Origin: an uncultured Dialister sp.
Lineage (GTDB): Bacteria; Bacillota; Negativicutes; Veillonellales; Dialisteraceae
DNA: 45,004 bases
Assembly (NCBI GenBank): GCA_900541485.1
Contig: UQJW01000011.1
Location: 1-45,004, forward strand
Direction: 5' to 3'
The notes beneath the pieces are model-generated. The model was not told the origin of the DNA, ran no database searches, and was given only the letters and a program-made list of their open reading frames with translations. Position numbers and translations under genes: made by a program. Below, in pieces: positions 23,852-32,393 of the stretch. The stretch's first letter is position 1; each line of letters begins with the position of its first letter.

Positions 23852-24034
23852 AAAAATCCTTCCTGTGTTTACGGGGCTGTAATTTATTTTTTTATTATAA
23901 CATGACTCATATTTTATGGAATAACCCGTAAATATAAGACGGGAAATCCCTTTCCATGACAGAACCGGAGTTTTGTAGTAAAATGAAATATGTATTTTCT
24001 GTTTTATAAGAAGCTGTGTAAAGAGAGGATTTTA

Positions 24035-24943
24035 ATGACGTTTTATAACTTTTGGAAACGTATCATATGGCTGTTTCTGGCGGCTTTCATTATCGGTACC
24101 GGTCTTTTATCGGCAGGCTGCAGCGGAACGGATATTTTTTCTCCGAAAGAGAAAACGGCGGCGACTGAAGGAACAAAGCAGGTAAAAGCGGAGAGAGCGC
24201 CGGGGTTTAAGCCGGGGGTGGCAATTGCCAAAAGAGGTTCTGATGTCGAGTATAGTGTACCTAACGGCGTTTCCGTTCTTATGTACCATATGATAGGAGA
24301 CTTAAAAAATAATTCAGCTGTGATGACCGCAGAAAACCTGAGAAGACAGATGCAGTACTTAAAAGATCATGATTACCATCCGATTACGATGCAGGAATTA
24401 TATGATTATGTATCTAAAGGAGCACCTTTGCCGTCCCGTCCGGTCTGCATCACCTTTGATGACGGATATGCCGATTCCTACTCGATTGTCTATCCGATGA
24501 TGAAAGAATTCGGTTTTCCGTGGACACTGTTTTTGGTTACCGATGATGTGGAAAAATCGTATAACCGTATGACTTGGGATCAGCTGAAAGAAATGGCGGA
24601 CAGCGGAACGGTTACTATTGCCAATCACACGCTGAGTCATCCGAAACTTCACAATCTGGCAACAAGAAAAGAAAAAGAAAATGAAATCCTAGGAGCCAAT
24701 CAGGCGTTAAAATACCGCCTCGGCATTGATAATGAGTGGCTTGCCTACCCTTACGGGGATTATGACGATGAAGTGGTTGATATTTGCATCAAAGCAGGCA
24801 TAAAAATGGCGGTCACTACCGATGCGGGTCGTGTACATGTAGGAAGCTATCCTTATGAACTGAAACGTGTATATATCGGAAATGATGTTTCCATGGCCCG
24901 TTATGCCGAACGGCTCAATAACGATAACTATGCACCTTTATGA
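24035..24943 (+). CDS. Polysaccharide deacetylase lipoprotein
   Basis: The product is 302 residues with a lipoprotein signal (LLSAGC, Cys29). The NodB homology domain includes VLMYHMIG, ITFDDGYADSYS (metal-binding Asp pair), the NHTLSHP histidine motif and AYPYGDYDDEVVD. Such enzymes de-N-acetylate glycans such as peptidoglycan or exopolysaccharide (PgaB-like). ATG 24035 follows AGAGAGGA; the in-frame ATG 23990 would bury the lipoprotein signal. It overlaps or abuts the next gene, forming an envelope operon. Confidence 0.9.
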   Translation: MTFYNFWKRIIWLFLAAFIIGTGLLSAGCSGTDIFSPKEKTAATEGTKQVKAERAPGFKPGVAIAKRGSDVEYSVPNGVSVLMYHMIGDLKNNSAVMTAENLRRQMQYLKDHDYHPITMQELYDYVSKGAPLPSRPVCITFDDGYADSYSIVYPMMKEFGFPWTLFLVTDDVEKSYNRMTWDQLKEMADSGTVTIANHTLSHPKLHNLATRKEKENEILGANQALKYRLGIDNEWLAYPYGDYDDEVVDICIKAGIKMAVTTDAGRVHVGSYPYELKRVYIGNDVSMARYAERLNNDNYAPL

Positions 24944-24957
24944 AGGCAGGAGAAAGA

Positions 24958-25905
24958 ATGAAGAAGATTTTTCACAGTCTTACATTCCGGTTCGTCATCG
25001 TCACATTGATTTTCTTTATTGTGACGTCGCCGGTAATTGTATTATTCGGACCTTTCGGGAATTTGAAAAGAGCGGTGGTCGGCGCCATTATGCGGTCCCG
25101 CCATCCCCAATACATCACCTGGCTCTATACACAGGATGAATTAAATGAAATTCTCGGGGTCGTTAAAACAACGGAACGGACAAAGGTATTATCCTTTAAG
25201 CCGAGAACGGATCCGACGCTGTCTTTGCAAAAGATAGAAACGACCCGTTTTGTGGGATACCTTTTGGAAATTCCGAATCCGAAGCGTGTACAAGTGGCTA
25301 CGGCCGCAGATATACGGGAAAAAGGTGACACCACCAGTCATATTGCCAAAATTAATAATGCCGTGGCAGCCATTAACGGCGGCGGGTTTTATGATCCCAA
25401 CGGAACAGGCACGGGTCGTCTTCCTTACGGGTTTATTCTCCATGAGGGAAAATATATTTTGGGCGATCAGGTGGACGATAAAGAACGGGTCGATTTTATC
25501 GGAATGACCACTTCGGGCAATCTGATAGCCGGCAATTATAATAAAAAAGAACTTCGTGATTTAGGGGCGGTAGAGGGACTTACCTTCGGACCTCCGCTTA
25601 TCATGAACGGGAAAAAAGTAATCCGCAGCGGAGACGGCGGCTGGGGAATCAGCCCGAGGTCTTGCATCGGCCAGAAAAAAGACGGAACAATCATGTTCCT
25701 TGTTATTGACGGACGCCAGCCGGGATACAGTATAGGTGCTACTCTGGTGGATGTGCAGAATATTATGTATGAAAAAGGCGCTTATATAGCTGCCAACTTA
25801 GACGGCGGCTCGAGTACAACTCTTTACTATAACGGTAATGTAGTCAATAAACCGGCGGATCTTTTGGGCGAGCGTATGATTCCCACTGCGTTTATCGTGA
25901 AATAG
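24958..25905 (+). CDS. Phosphodiester glycosidase (NAGPA) domain protein
   Basis: The 315-residue product has an N-terminal membrane anchor (about residues 8-30). Its NAGPA-type domain shows AAINGGGFYDPNGTG, GPPLIMNGKK, SPRSCIGQKKDGTIMFLVIDG and AANLDGGSSTTLYYNG. This family hydrolyses or processes sugar phosphodiesters and appears in exopolysaccharide or teichoic-acid-like contexts. ATG 24958 follows GGCAGGAG; ATG 24940 overlapping the previous stop is possible. It sits between the deacetylase and an anchored protein of unknown role, 10 bases before the latter. Confidence 0.88.
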   Translation: MKKIFHSLTFRFVIVTLIFFIVTSPVIVLFGPFGNLKRAVVGAIMRSRHPQYITWLYTQDELNEILGVVKTTERTKVLSFKPRTDPTLSLQKIETTRFVGYLLEIPNPKRVQVATAADIREKGDTTSHIAKINNAVAAINGGGFYDPNGTGTGRLPYGFILHEGKYILGDQVDDKERVDFIGMTTSGNLIAGNYNKKELRDLGAVEGLTFGPPLIMNGKKVIRSGDGGWGISPRSCIGQKKDGTIMFLVIDGRQPGYSIGATLVDVQNIMYEKGAYIAANLDGGSSTTLYYNGNVVNKPADLLGERMIPTAFIVK

Positions 25906-25915
25906 GAGGCAACCT

Positions 25916-26872
25916 GTGAATAAGAAATTAATGGCTTTTATAGCCTGCTCTGTCATAGGCATAGGCTTGCAGGCCGGCGGCTATCTCTACTTGGACCAGG
26001 TCCTTTTTGCACCTCTTTCTGCCGACGACTATGGCGTTTCGCTCTTGCAGGGGAAAAATCAGGAGGCTCTCGATAAAGCAGGGCGGAAGATATTTTCCCG
26101 TGTGAGTGTCAAAGGGAAACCTTACTATTCCCATGATTACCACTACATGGCGGACGTGACGGAAGATTCTGTAACGATTTACAATGCCGACAGCATCGAT
26201 ACTCCGCAAAAAGTAGATTTGAAAAAACAGGGTGTTTCCTTTTTCCAGTGGATGCCTGACAGAAATCTGGCACTCATGGCACTATATCCTCTTCATTGGA
26301 AAGGAGGGCGGTGGGACGTCACACTGGCAAGATATAACCCGGAGGGCGTCACTCATGAGTCGGATGCACCGATTAAAGACCTGCCGAGAAATTCCAAAAT
26401 TATTGATGTAGCCTATTCGACGGCAACCAATGCGGTGTATATGAAAATGGAGGTAGGACCCGGACTGTATCGTATTTACAGGACTGATGCCAATTATGAT
26501 ACGCGCCGGATTTATGTCCAGACGTCGCACATAGGGAAGATAGCGGTTTTCTATGATGAAGATAAATTTTTCTATGATGACAGCCAAAGAGGCATCATGT
26601 ATCTCTTTGACGGAGACGACAGCGGTTGGCGCGTGATTTCGCCTCCCGGCAGGTTCCGTCTTGTCGGGCTCGGAACGGATAAAACCATTTATGCTGCAAA
26701 AGTTAACCAGAAGGGTGAAGTTACAGGCTATTACACAGGACGACTGAAGGTAGGATTTAAACTGGTAAAAGAACTGGAAACACCGGTGGAATTTAATTCT
26801 GTAACGGTTCATATGATTCAGGAGGCTGCCGCGTTAGCCGAAAAATCAGAAAATGAGGAGAAAAAGCAATAA
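25916..26872 (+). CDS. Membrane-anchored protein of unknown function
   Basis: The 318-residue product starts with GTG after AGGAGG and has one N-terminal hydrophobic segment (about 5-28) that anchors it or is a signal peptide. The rest is extracytoplasmic, with repeated short beta segments ending in aromatic or aspartate residues (VTIYNADSID, VYMKMEVGPGLYRIYRTD, FYDEDKFFYDDS). This is compatible with a beta-propeller-like fold, but I recognise no family. It is the third gene of the deacetylase-glycosidase unit. Confidence 0.65.
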   Translation: MNKKLMAFIACSVIGIGLQAGGYLYLDQVLFAPLSADDYGVSLLQGKNQEALDKAGRKIFSRVSVKGKPYYSHDYHYMADVTEDSVTIYNADSIDTPQKVDLKKQGVSFFQWMPDRNLALMALYPLHWKGGRWDVTLARYNPEGVTHESDAPIKDLPRNSKIIDVAYSTATNAVYMKMEVGPGLYRIYRTDANYDTRRIYVQTSHIGKIAVFYDEDKFFYDDSQRGIMYLFDGDDSGWRVISPPGRFRLVGLGTDKTIYAAKVNQKGEVTGYYTGRLKVGFKLVKELETPVEFNSVTVHMIQEAAALAEKSENEEKKQ

Positions 26873-26877
26873 AAAGG

Positions 26878-26902
26878 TCCGGGGATTTTCCCCGGATTTT
26901 TT
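26878..26902 (+). terminator. Terminator of the envelope operon
   Basis: TCCGGGGA and TCCCCGGA form an 8-bp perfect stem with a 3-nt loop, followed by TTTTTT. Confidence 0.92.
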
Positions 26903-26943
26903 GCGGGCATGCCAGAAATATTTTTCTATTATCCCAGCGGTTC

Positions 26944-26952
26944 TGATATAAT
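26944..26952 (+). promoter_or_regulatory. Extended -10 promoter of pyrF-pyrE
   Basis: TGaTATAAT lies 23 bases upstream of pyrF. The -35 is weak. No PyrR attenuator is visible in this short leader. Confidence 0.55.
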
Positions 26953-26974
26953 AAAAAAGTAAAAAGGAGGCTTT

Positions 26975-27697
26975 ATGGAAAAATTAAGCACCGGAGATGA
27001 CAGAGTCATCATAGCTCTCGATGTGGACAGCCTGGATAAAATGAAAGCGGCGGTCAAAGAATTGGGCAGCCGTGTATCTTTTTATAAAGTGGGCATGGAG
27101 CTTTATTATGCGGCAGGCAGTGAAACGGTGGTCTGGCTTAAAGAACAGGGGAAGCAGGTTTTTCTTGATTTGAAAATGTATGATATTCCCAATACCGTAT
27201 CCAAAGGAATTTCATCGGTGGCGCGTCTGGGGGCGGGACTTATTACCGTTCATGCAAGCGGCGGACGCCGTATGATAGAGGCTGCTGCAGAGGCAGCCCG
27301 CAAAGCGGAAAGGAACGGAGAAAGACCGAAAATTCTGGCAGTCACCGTTTTGACCAGTTTTGATGAAAAATTGTGGAAAGAAACGGGAGAAACGATTGCC
27401 GTTAAAGATAAGGTGCTCCATTTAGCGAAACTTGCCAAAGAGTCGGGGGCGGACGGAGTGGTAGCTTCTCCCCAAGAGGCGGAGGCTATACGCCGTCTTT
27501 GCGGACCTGACTTTGAAATTGTTACACCCGGTATCCGTCCCGCCTTTGCCGGAAACGATGATCAGAAACGGGTGGCAACTCCGAAAGCGGCTCTTGAAGC
27601 AGGGGCGTCAAGGCTTGTTATAGGCCGCCCGGTGATGCAGGCGGAAGATCCGAAAAAAGCAATGGATATGATTTTAAAGGAAATCAAAGGAGACTGA
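26975..27697 (+). CDS. pyrF: Orotidine 5'-phosphate decarboxylase
   Basis: The enzyme makes UMP from OMP, the last step of de novo pyrimidine synthesis. The 240-residue barrel protein shows IIALDVDSLDKM, the catalytic DLKMYDIPNTV (Asp65, Lys67, Asp70) and VTPGIRPAF with VIGRPVM at the phosphate site. The start follows AAAGGAGG. pyrE begins 2 bases after its stop. The remaining pyr genes are not in this window. Confidence 0.97.
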   Translation: MEKLSTGDDRVIIALDVDSLDKMKAAVKELGSRVSFYKVGMELYYAAGSETVVWLKEQGKQVFLDLKMYDIPNTVSKGISSVARLGAGLITVHASGGRRMIEAAAEAARKAERNGERPKILAVTVLTSFDEKLWKETGETIAVKDKVLHLAKLAKESGADGVVASPQEAEAIRRLCGPDFEIVTPGIRPAFAGNDDQKRVATPKAALEAGASRLVIGRPVMQAEDPKKAMDMILKEIKGD

Positions 27698-27699
27698 TT

Positions 27700-28281
27700 A
27701 TGGAAAATGCAGAAGCATTATTAAGGGAAACAAAAGCGATTTTAGAAGGACATTTCCTTTTGACCAGCGGACTTCACAGTCCTTTATATGTAGAAAAATT
27801 TAATGTTCTGCAACATCCGGAATATACGGAAAAGCTTTGCCGGATGATTGCCGACCATTTCCGCGGGAAGGGAATTGTCACGGTTATCGGACCGGCAACA
27901 GGCGGAATTATTTTATCCCAGGTGACAGCCCGCCTTTTGGGAGTCCGTTCTATTTTCACGGAAAGAGAAAACGGAAAAATGACACTTCGCCGGGGATTCC
28001 GTATCGAACCGGGAGAAAAGGTTCTGATTGTGGAAGATATCGTAACGACAGGCGGCTCAATCCGTGAAGTGGTGGACGTGGTCAATCAGGCGCACGGTGA
28101 TATCGTGGGAATCGGTCTGTTTGTAGACCGCTCCGGCGGAAAAGCCGATTACGGTGTGGACCCGGAAAAAGTATTTCCTCTTGTTCATCTCACCGTTCCG
28201 ACTTATACGGCGGAAGAATGTCCTCTTTGTAAAGACGGCGTACCTGTTACGGAAAGAGGAAGTCATCATTTAAAAAAATAA
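27700..28281 (+). CDS. pyrE: Orotate phosphoribosyltransferase
   Basis: The enzyme makes OMP from orotate and PRPP. The 193-residue protein has GHFLLTSGLHSPLYVEKF at the N-terminus, GPATGGIILS, FTERENGKMTLRRGF (catalytic loop) and the PRPP motif VLIVEDIVTTGGSIREVV. The C-terminal CPLCKDGVPV is common in the Firmicute and archaeal type. It is cotranscribed with pyrF, giving the last two pyrimidine steps in one unit. Confidence 0.96.
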   Translation: MENAEALLRETKAILEGHFLLTSGLHSPLYVEKFNVLQHPEYTEKLCRMIADHFRGKGIVTVIGPATGGIILSQVTARLLGVRSIFTERENGKMTLRRGFRIEPGEKVLIVEDIVTTGGSIREVVDVVNQAHGDIVGIGLFVDRSGGKADYGVDPEKVFPLVHLTVPTYTAEECPLCKDGVPVTERGSHHLKK

Positions 28282-28310
28282 GGGCGTTGTAACCGTTCCG
28301 GGAAATTAAA

Positions 28311-28353
28311 AAGGAGAGAATCTTGTGTTTGATAAAGATTCTCTCTTTTTTTT
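28311..28353 (+). terminator. Terminator after pyrE
   Basis: GAGAGAATCTT (28314-28324) pairs with AAGATTCTCTC (28335-28345), followed by eight T residues, reaching the stop codon of the convergent minus-strand gene. Confidence 0.92.
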
Positions 28354-29410
28354 ATTCGCCGGTTAATTCATGCAGTAACTCGGGGACGGTCGTCATCTTA
28401 TGGATTTTATAAGCATTTTCACCGCAGAAAATCAAAGCGTTATCTACGTCGCCCCTGGCGGCACGAATCAGTGCCATGGTGATACAGTAGGGCGTGCTTT
28501 GGGGTTTGCAGGTTTTCAGGCAGTGAAAACATTTTGTAATATTTTCCCTACAGTCCCTCACTCTTTTGACAAAGGGATTTAAAATAGCTCTTCCCGGCAT
28601 ATGAGCAGGGCTGTCCACAATGGTGATATCTTCTTTTTTTGCTTTTATATACATTTCCTTAAATGCTTCGGATGCATCACATTCCTTTGTCGCAACAAAA
28701 CGGCTTGCCATTTGCACGCCTGAGAGCCCTAATGACAGATAGCGGGCGATGTCATTTTTGTCAAACACGCCACCCCCGAAAACAACGGGGATTTTTTTAT
28801 TGAATTTTTCTTCAAAAGTGCGGACAACAGAAAGGATTTTCTGGATTTCTTCTTCGTAGCCCTGATGCTCATACCGTTTGATGTCTTCCCTGCTGTATCC
28901 TAGATGGCCGCCCGCTTTCGGACCTTCTATAACAACCAGATCGGCAGTCGTTTGATGATGATGTTCCCACAGTTTCAGAAGCACGCGACAGGCTCTAGCA
29001 GAACTGATAATGGGTGCAATTTTCGTTTTTGTGTTCTTAACATACGAAGGAAGATCGGCCGGGAGTCCGGCACCGGAAAAAATAATATCCGCCCCGTTCT
29101 TTACGGCACATTTTGCATAATCACTGTAACTGAATCCTTTTGTCATGATATTTACACCGAGAATTCCGTTCGGTGCCGTTTCTCTTGCTTTCTTCAGATG
29201 ATAAGCGATGGCGCGGCAATTGGCGCGGGTCGTATCGGACCGGAAATCAGGTTCGTTAAATCCCGGCTGCGCGGCGGAAATGACACCGATAGCTCCTTCT
29301 CTTGCGACAGCACCTGCGAGACCGGATAAGCTGATTCCGATTCCCATACCGCCTTGGATAATAGGAATGGGAGCGGTCAGCTCACCGATGCGTAATTTTG
29401 GAAATTTCAT
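28352..29410 (-). CDS. NAD(P)H-dependent flavin oxidoreductase (nitronate monooxygenase / FabK superfamily)
   Basis: The 352-residue FMN barrel protein shows PIIQGGMGIGISLSGLA, GVNIMTKGFSYSDYA, IFSGAGLPADLP, EGPKAGGHLGYS, FGGGVFDKNDIARYLSLG and VQMASRFVAT. A C-terminal cysteine cluster (CRENITKCFHCLKTC) is typical of the Clostridia/Negativicutes YrpB-like branch. Family members include nitronate monooxygenases and the enoyl-ACP reductase FabK. The start at 29410 has GGAGGC just upstream; the earlier ATG overlaps that ribosome site. It is divergent from the fatty acid operon, which lacks an enoyl reductase gene, so a lipid role is possible but unproven. Confidence 0.82.
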   Translation of the reverse strand: MKFPKLRIGELTAPIPIIQGGMGIGISLSGLAGAVAREGAIGVISAAQPGFNEPDFRSDTTRANCRAIAYHLKKARETAPNGILGVNIMTKGFSYSDYAKCAVKNGADIIFSGAGLPADLPSYVKNTKTKIAPIISSARACRVLLKLWEHHHQTTADLVVIEGPKAGGHLGYSREDIKRYEHQGYEEEIQKILSVVRTFEEKFNKKIPVVFGGGVFDKNDIARYLSLGLSGVQMASRFVATKECDASEAFKEMYIKAKKEDITIVDSPAHMPGRAILNPFVKRVRDCRENITKCFHCLKTCKPQSTPYCITMALIRAARGDVDNALIFCGENAYKIHKMTTVPELLHELTGE

Positions 29411-29621
29411 AACTGCCTCCATAGATAAACAAAATAAGAAGTATGTTTTATTATTCGAAACAAAAATGATAATTCTTTCTGTAGTTTAGTTTAAAATATA
29501 AATAATGTCAATATTTTAGCGAAATATAAAAAATAAAACAAAATAATATATAATTATGAAAATATAGAGAAAACTGTTTGGCGATGAAAAAATAAATTTT
29601 ATAAAAGGGACTTGCAATTAT

Positions 29622-29638
29622 TTATGACCAGGTGATAA
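29622..29638 (+). repeat. Operator-like 17-bp motif upstream of fapR, distal copy
   Basis: TTATGACCAGGTGATAA shares 15 of 17 bases with 29732-29748. The region 29411-29750 has no gene and is very AT-rich. The distal copy is not placed as a ribosome site for any ORF, so a protein-binding role is plausible. Confidence 0.35.
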
Positions 29639-29731
29639 AATAATAAAAAATTGATAATTTTATGGGAGAAATATCAAAAATATTCTTTTAAAATTACCTA
29701 AAGGACGGATATAATTTGTTGCGATATGGTA

Positions 29732-29748
29732 TTATCAGCAGGTGATAA
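29732..29748 (+). promoter_or_regulatory. Operator-like palindromic motif at fapR, proximal copy
   Basis: TTATCAGCAGGTGATAA contains the inverted repeat TTATCA-N5-TGATAA and overlaps the fapR ribosome site. FapR-type repressors often control their own operon, so this is a candidate autoregulatory operator. Confidence 0.35.
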
Positions 29749-29750
29749 CT

Positions 29751-30314
29751 ATGAAGGGGAGCAAAGTCAATAAGGAGAAACGCCGGGAAGAAATGGCGGA
29801 GGCTGTTCGTAAAAATCCTTGTTTGACCGACGAGGAGCTGGCCCGTAAGTTTTCTGTATCGGTTGCTACGATTCGTTTGGACCGGCAGACGCTGGGAATT
29901 CCGCAAATGCGGGAACGGGTGGAACAGGCAGTGACGACCGGTCCGTCATCGGACGGGGCAGATTTCCAAGTTCTGGATTTGGAACCGCAGAAAAAAGGAC
30001 TCGCACTTTTTAAAACAAAAGAATTTATGTCTGACGGTTCCGGTATGATTTCTGCAGACCGGTTATATAAAGCGGCTTCCGAATTTGCGGAGCTTCTTTC
30101 GGGAGAACTTTTATCGCCGGTCCAGGTAGGAAATATCAAATACAAGCAGCCTGTAGAACCGGGAGAACTCTTGGTTTTAAAGGGAAAGATTGCATTAATG
30201 AAGCAGAATAAAAAATATATTTACATCAGCTTTTTTAAAGGCGGAAGTGAAGTATTCAGAGCGAAATTTATTATGGAAGCAGCAAAAGAAACAGGTGAGG
30301 CGGCTTATGAATAA
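29751..30314 (+). CDS. fapR: Transcriptional repressor of fatty acid synthesis FapR
   Basis: FapR represses fatty acid and phospholipid genes and is released by malonyl-CoA. The 187-residue protein has a DeoR-like helix-turn-helix (about 10-50: CLTDEELARKFSVSVATIRLDR), a linker and a hot-dog domain (about 85-180) that binds the ligand. ATG 29751 follows AGGTG; the in-frame GTG 29742 overlaps that site. It heads the plsX-fab operon, and its end overlaps plsX by 8 bases. The ligand logic is taken from Bacillus FapR. Confidence 0.88.
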   Translation: MKGSKVNKEKRREEMAEAVRKNPCLTDEELARKFSVSVATIRLDRQTLGIPQMRERVEQAVTTGPSSDGADFQVLDLEPQKKGLALFKTKEFMSDGSGMISADRLYKAASEFAELLSGELLSPVQVGNIKYKQPVEPGELLVLKGKIALMKQNKKYIYISFFKGGSEVFRAKFIMEAAKETGEAAYE

Positions 30315-31347
30315 AATTGCAGTAGATGCTATGGGCGGAGACTATGCGCCTGTCGAAATAGTAAAAGGTGCCGTTCAGGCAGTAAGAGATTTTAAAATTC
30401 CTGTTGTACTCGTAGGTGATGAAGCACAAATCAGACCGGTTCTTGCGGAAGTTCATGCAGAGGAAGAACCGTTGATAGAGATTCATCATGCGTCACAGGT
30501 CATTGAAATGGGGGAACACCCGGGGATGGCCTTCCGCAAAAAGAAAGATGCTTCGATTTCTGTGGCAGCCAAACTCGTCAAACAAGGAGAGTGCGGGGCT
30601 CTTGTTGCTCCCGGCTCGACAGGGGCTGCCGTGACGGCAGGACTTCTCGGTATCGGCCGTATACCCGGTGTGGAACGGCCTGCTATTCTGACGCCGATTC
30701 CCAATCAAAAAGGGGGATATACTTTTTTGATTGACTCGGGAGCCAGTACGCAGTCCAAGGCAGAAACGCTTTGTCAAAATGCGGTACTCGGATATATTTA
30801 TGCAAATAAAGTACAGCATATTAAAGAACCGAGGGTAGGGCTTCTGAATGTCGGTGCAGAAAGTACGAAAGGCAGTGCTTCTGTGACAGAAGCGTATGAA
30901 AAATTGTCACGGCAAAATACGATTCCTTTTGCAGGCAATGCGGAAGGAAGAGATATCATGTCCGGTGAATTTGATATCATCGTGTCGGACGGCTTTACGG
31001 GAAATGTAGTTCTAAAATTCGGTGAAGGAGCAGCCAATATGTTTTCCGCCTTATTAAAAGAGGCAGCCGTTAAAGGCGGACTCAGAGCCAAAATCGGGGC
31101 GTTGCTGTTGAAACCGGCATTGAAAAAATATCTGGTAAAACGTCTGGATTACTCCGAGTACGGAGGAGCGCCGCTGATGGGTATCCGGGGCGGACTTATC
31201 ATCTGTCACGGTGCATCTAAAGCTTGGGCGATCAGGAACGCCGTCCACATGGCAAGTCAATATACGGAAGCGCATGTTTCTGATATTATCAGGAGCACAT
31301 TAGAAGAAACAGAAGAAGGAGCCGGTTCGGTTACGGAAAGTAATTAA
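30307..31347 (+). CDS. plsX: Phosphate acyltransferase PlsX
   Basis: PlsX makes acyl-phosphate from acyl-ACP, the acyl donor for PlsY in phospholipid synthesis. The 346-residue protein begins MNKIAVDAMGGDYAP and shows ASQVIEMGEHPGMAFRKKKD, GALVAPGSTGAAVTAGLL, GLLNVGAESTKGS and VSDGFTGNVVLKFGEG. ATG 30307 lies inside the fapR end, giving coupled translation. Confidence 0.96.
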   Translation: MNKIAVDAMGGDYAPVEIVKGAVQAVRDFKIPVVLVGDEAQIRPVLAEVHAEEEPLIEIHHASQVIEMGEHPGMAFRKKKDASISVAAKLVKQGECGALVAPGSTGAAVTAGLLGIGRIPGVERPAILTPIPNQKGGYTFLIDSGASTQSKAETLCQNAVLGYIYANKVQHIKEPRVGLLNVGAESTKGSASVTEAYEKLSRQNTIPFAGNAEGRDIMSGEFDIIVSDGFTGNVVLKFGEGAANMFSALLKEAAVKGGLRAKIGALLLKPALKKYLVKRLDYSEYGGAPLMGIRGGLIICHGASKAWAIRNAVHMASQYTEAHVSDIIRSTLEETEEGAGSVTESN

Positions 31348-31365
31348 ACCGGAGATGGAAAAAAT

Positions 31366-32358
31366 ATGAAAAAAATAAATTCTGCAGGTATTTTAGGAAC
31401 GGGTCATTATGCACCCGAAAAATTGCTGACAAACTTTGATCTTGAAAAAATGGTGGATACCACCGATGAATGGATACGGACAAGGACGGGGATAGAAACC
31501 CGGCACATCGCCTCTCCGGAGGAAAATACATCTGATTTATGTGTGAAAGCCGCAGAAAAAGCTCTTGAAATGGCCAATCTTTCTGCCGACGATATAGATT
31601 TTGTTATGGTGGCAACCGCATCACCCGATCATATCGTGCCCTCTACCGCTTGTCTTGTGCAGGATAAAATGGGAATGAAAAAAGCGGGAGCTATGGATAT
31701 TTCCGCAGGCTGCTCCGGATACATTTATGCACTGGCAACGGCAGCAGGTATGGTAAAAGGCGGTATCTGCAAGCATGTACTGATTGTAGGAGCAGAAATT
31801 TTATCCCGTCTGGTGAACTGGAAAGACCGTTCTACCTGTATTCTTTTCGGTGATGGCGCAGGAGCTGCCGTGGTGGGACCGGCCGAAGAAGGATTCGGTC
31901 TGATTGCTTCCGATTTGGGATCGGACGGAAGTTTAGGGGATATTTTATGCATCCCCGCGGGCGGAGTAGCCGAGAGAGTCACCCACGAGGCAATTGATGA
32001 CGGGCATATCTATGTCCATATGGACGGGACTGATGTATTCAAGGCGGCAGTTCGTCACATGGAAGCTACGACAGAGAAGGCACTTGAAAAGGCAGGCCTT
32101 ACAAAGGATGACATCCGGCTTTTTATTGCTCATCAGGCCAATGAACGGATTATTCACTCCTTGGCGAAAAAAATGGATTTGCCGGCCGAAAAAGTTTATG
32201 TAAATGTAAACCGCTACGGCAATACATCGGCGGCCTCGGTGGGTATCGCACTTGATGAGGCGGTCAGAGGCGGTAACATAAAGCATGGGGATATCGTCGT
32301 GCTCACAGGATTCGGCGCCGGTCTGACCTGGGGCTGTGACGTGATAAAATGGATTTAA
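31366..32358 (+). CDS. fabH: 3-oxoacyl-ACP synthase III
   Basis: FabH starts fatty acid synthesis by condensing acyl-CoA with malonyl-ACP. The 330-residue thiolase-fold protein has the catalytic triad Cys116 (DISAGCSGYIYAL), His256 (AHQANERI) and Asn286 (YGNTSAAS). TTDEWIRTRTGIETR is the usual N-terminal block. It lies 18 bases after plsX. Substrate preference (straight or branched primer) cannot be told. Confidence 0.96.
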   Translation: MKKINSAGILGTGHYAPEKLLTNFDLEKMVDTTDEWIRTRTGIETRHIASPEENTSDLCVKAAEKALEMANLSADDIDFVMVATASPDHIVPSTACLVQDKMGMKKAGAMDISAGCSGYIYALATAAGMVKGGICKHVLIVGAEILSRLVNWKDRSTCILFGDGAGAAVVGPAEEGFGLIASDLGSDGSLGDILCIPAGGVAERVTHEAIDDGHIYVHMDGTDVFKAAVRHMEATTEKALEKAGLTKDDIRLFIAHQANERIIHSLAKKMDLPAEKVYVNVNRYGNTSAASVGIALDEAVRGGNIKHGDIVVLTGFGAGLTWGCDVIKWI

Positions 32359-32393
32359 TTTTACAGTAAGAATGGAACAAATGAGGTGATATT

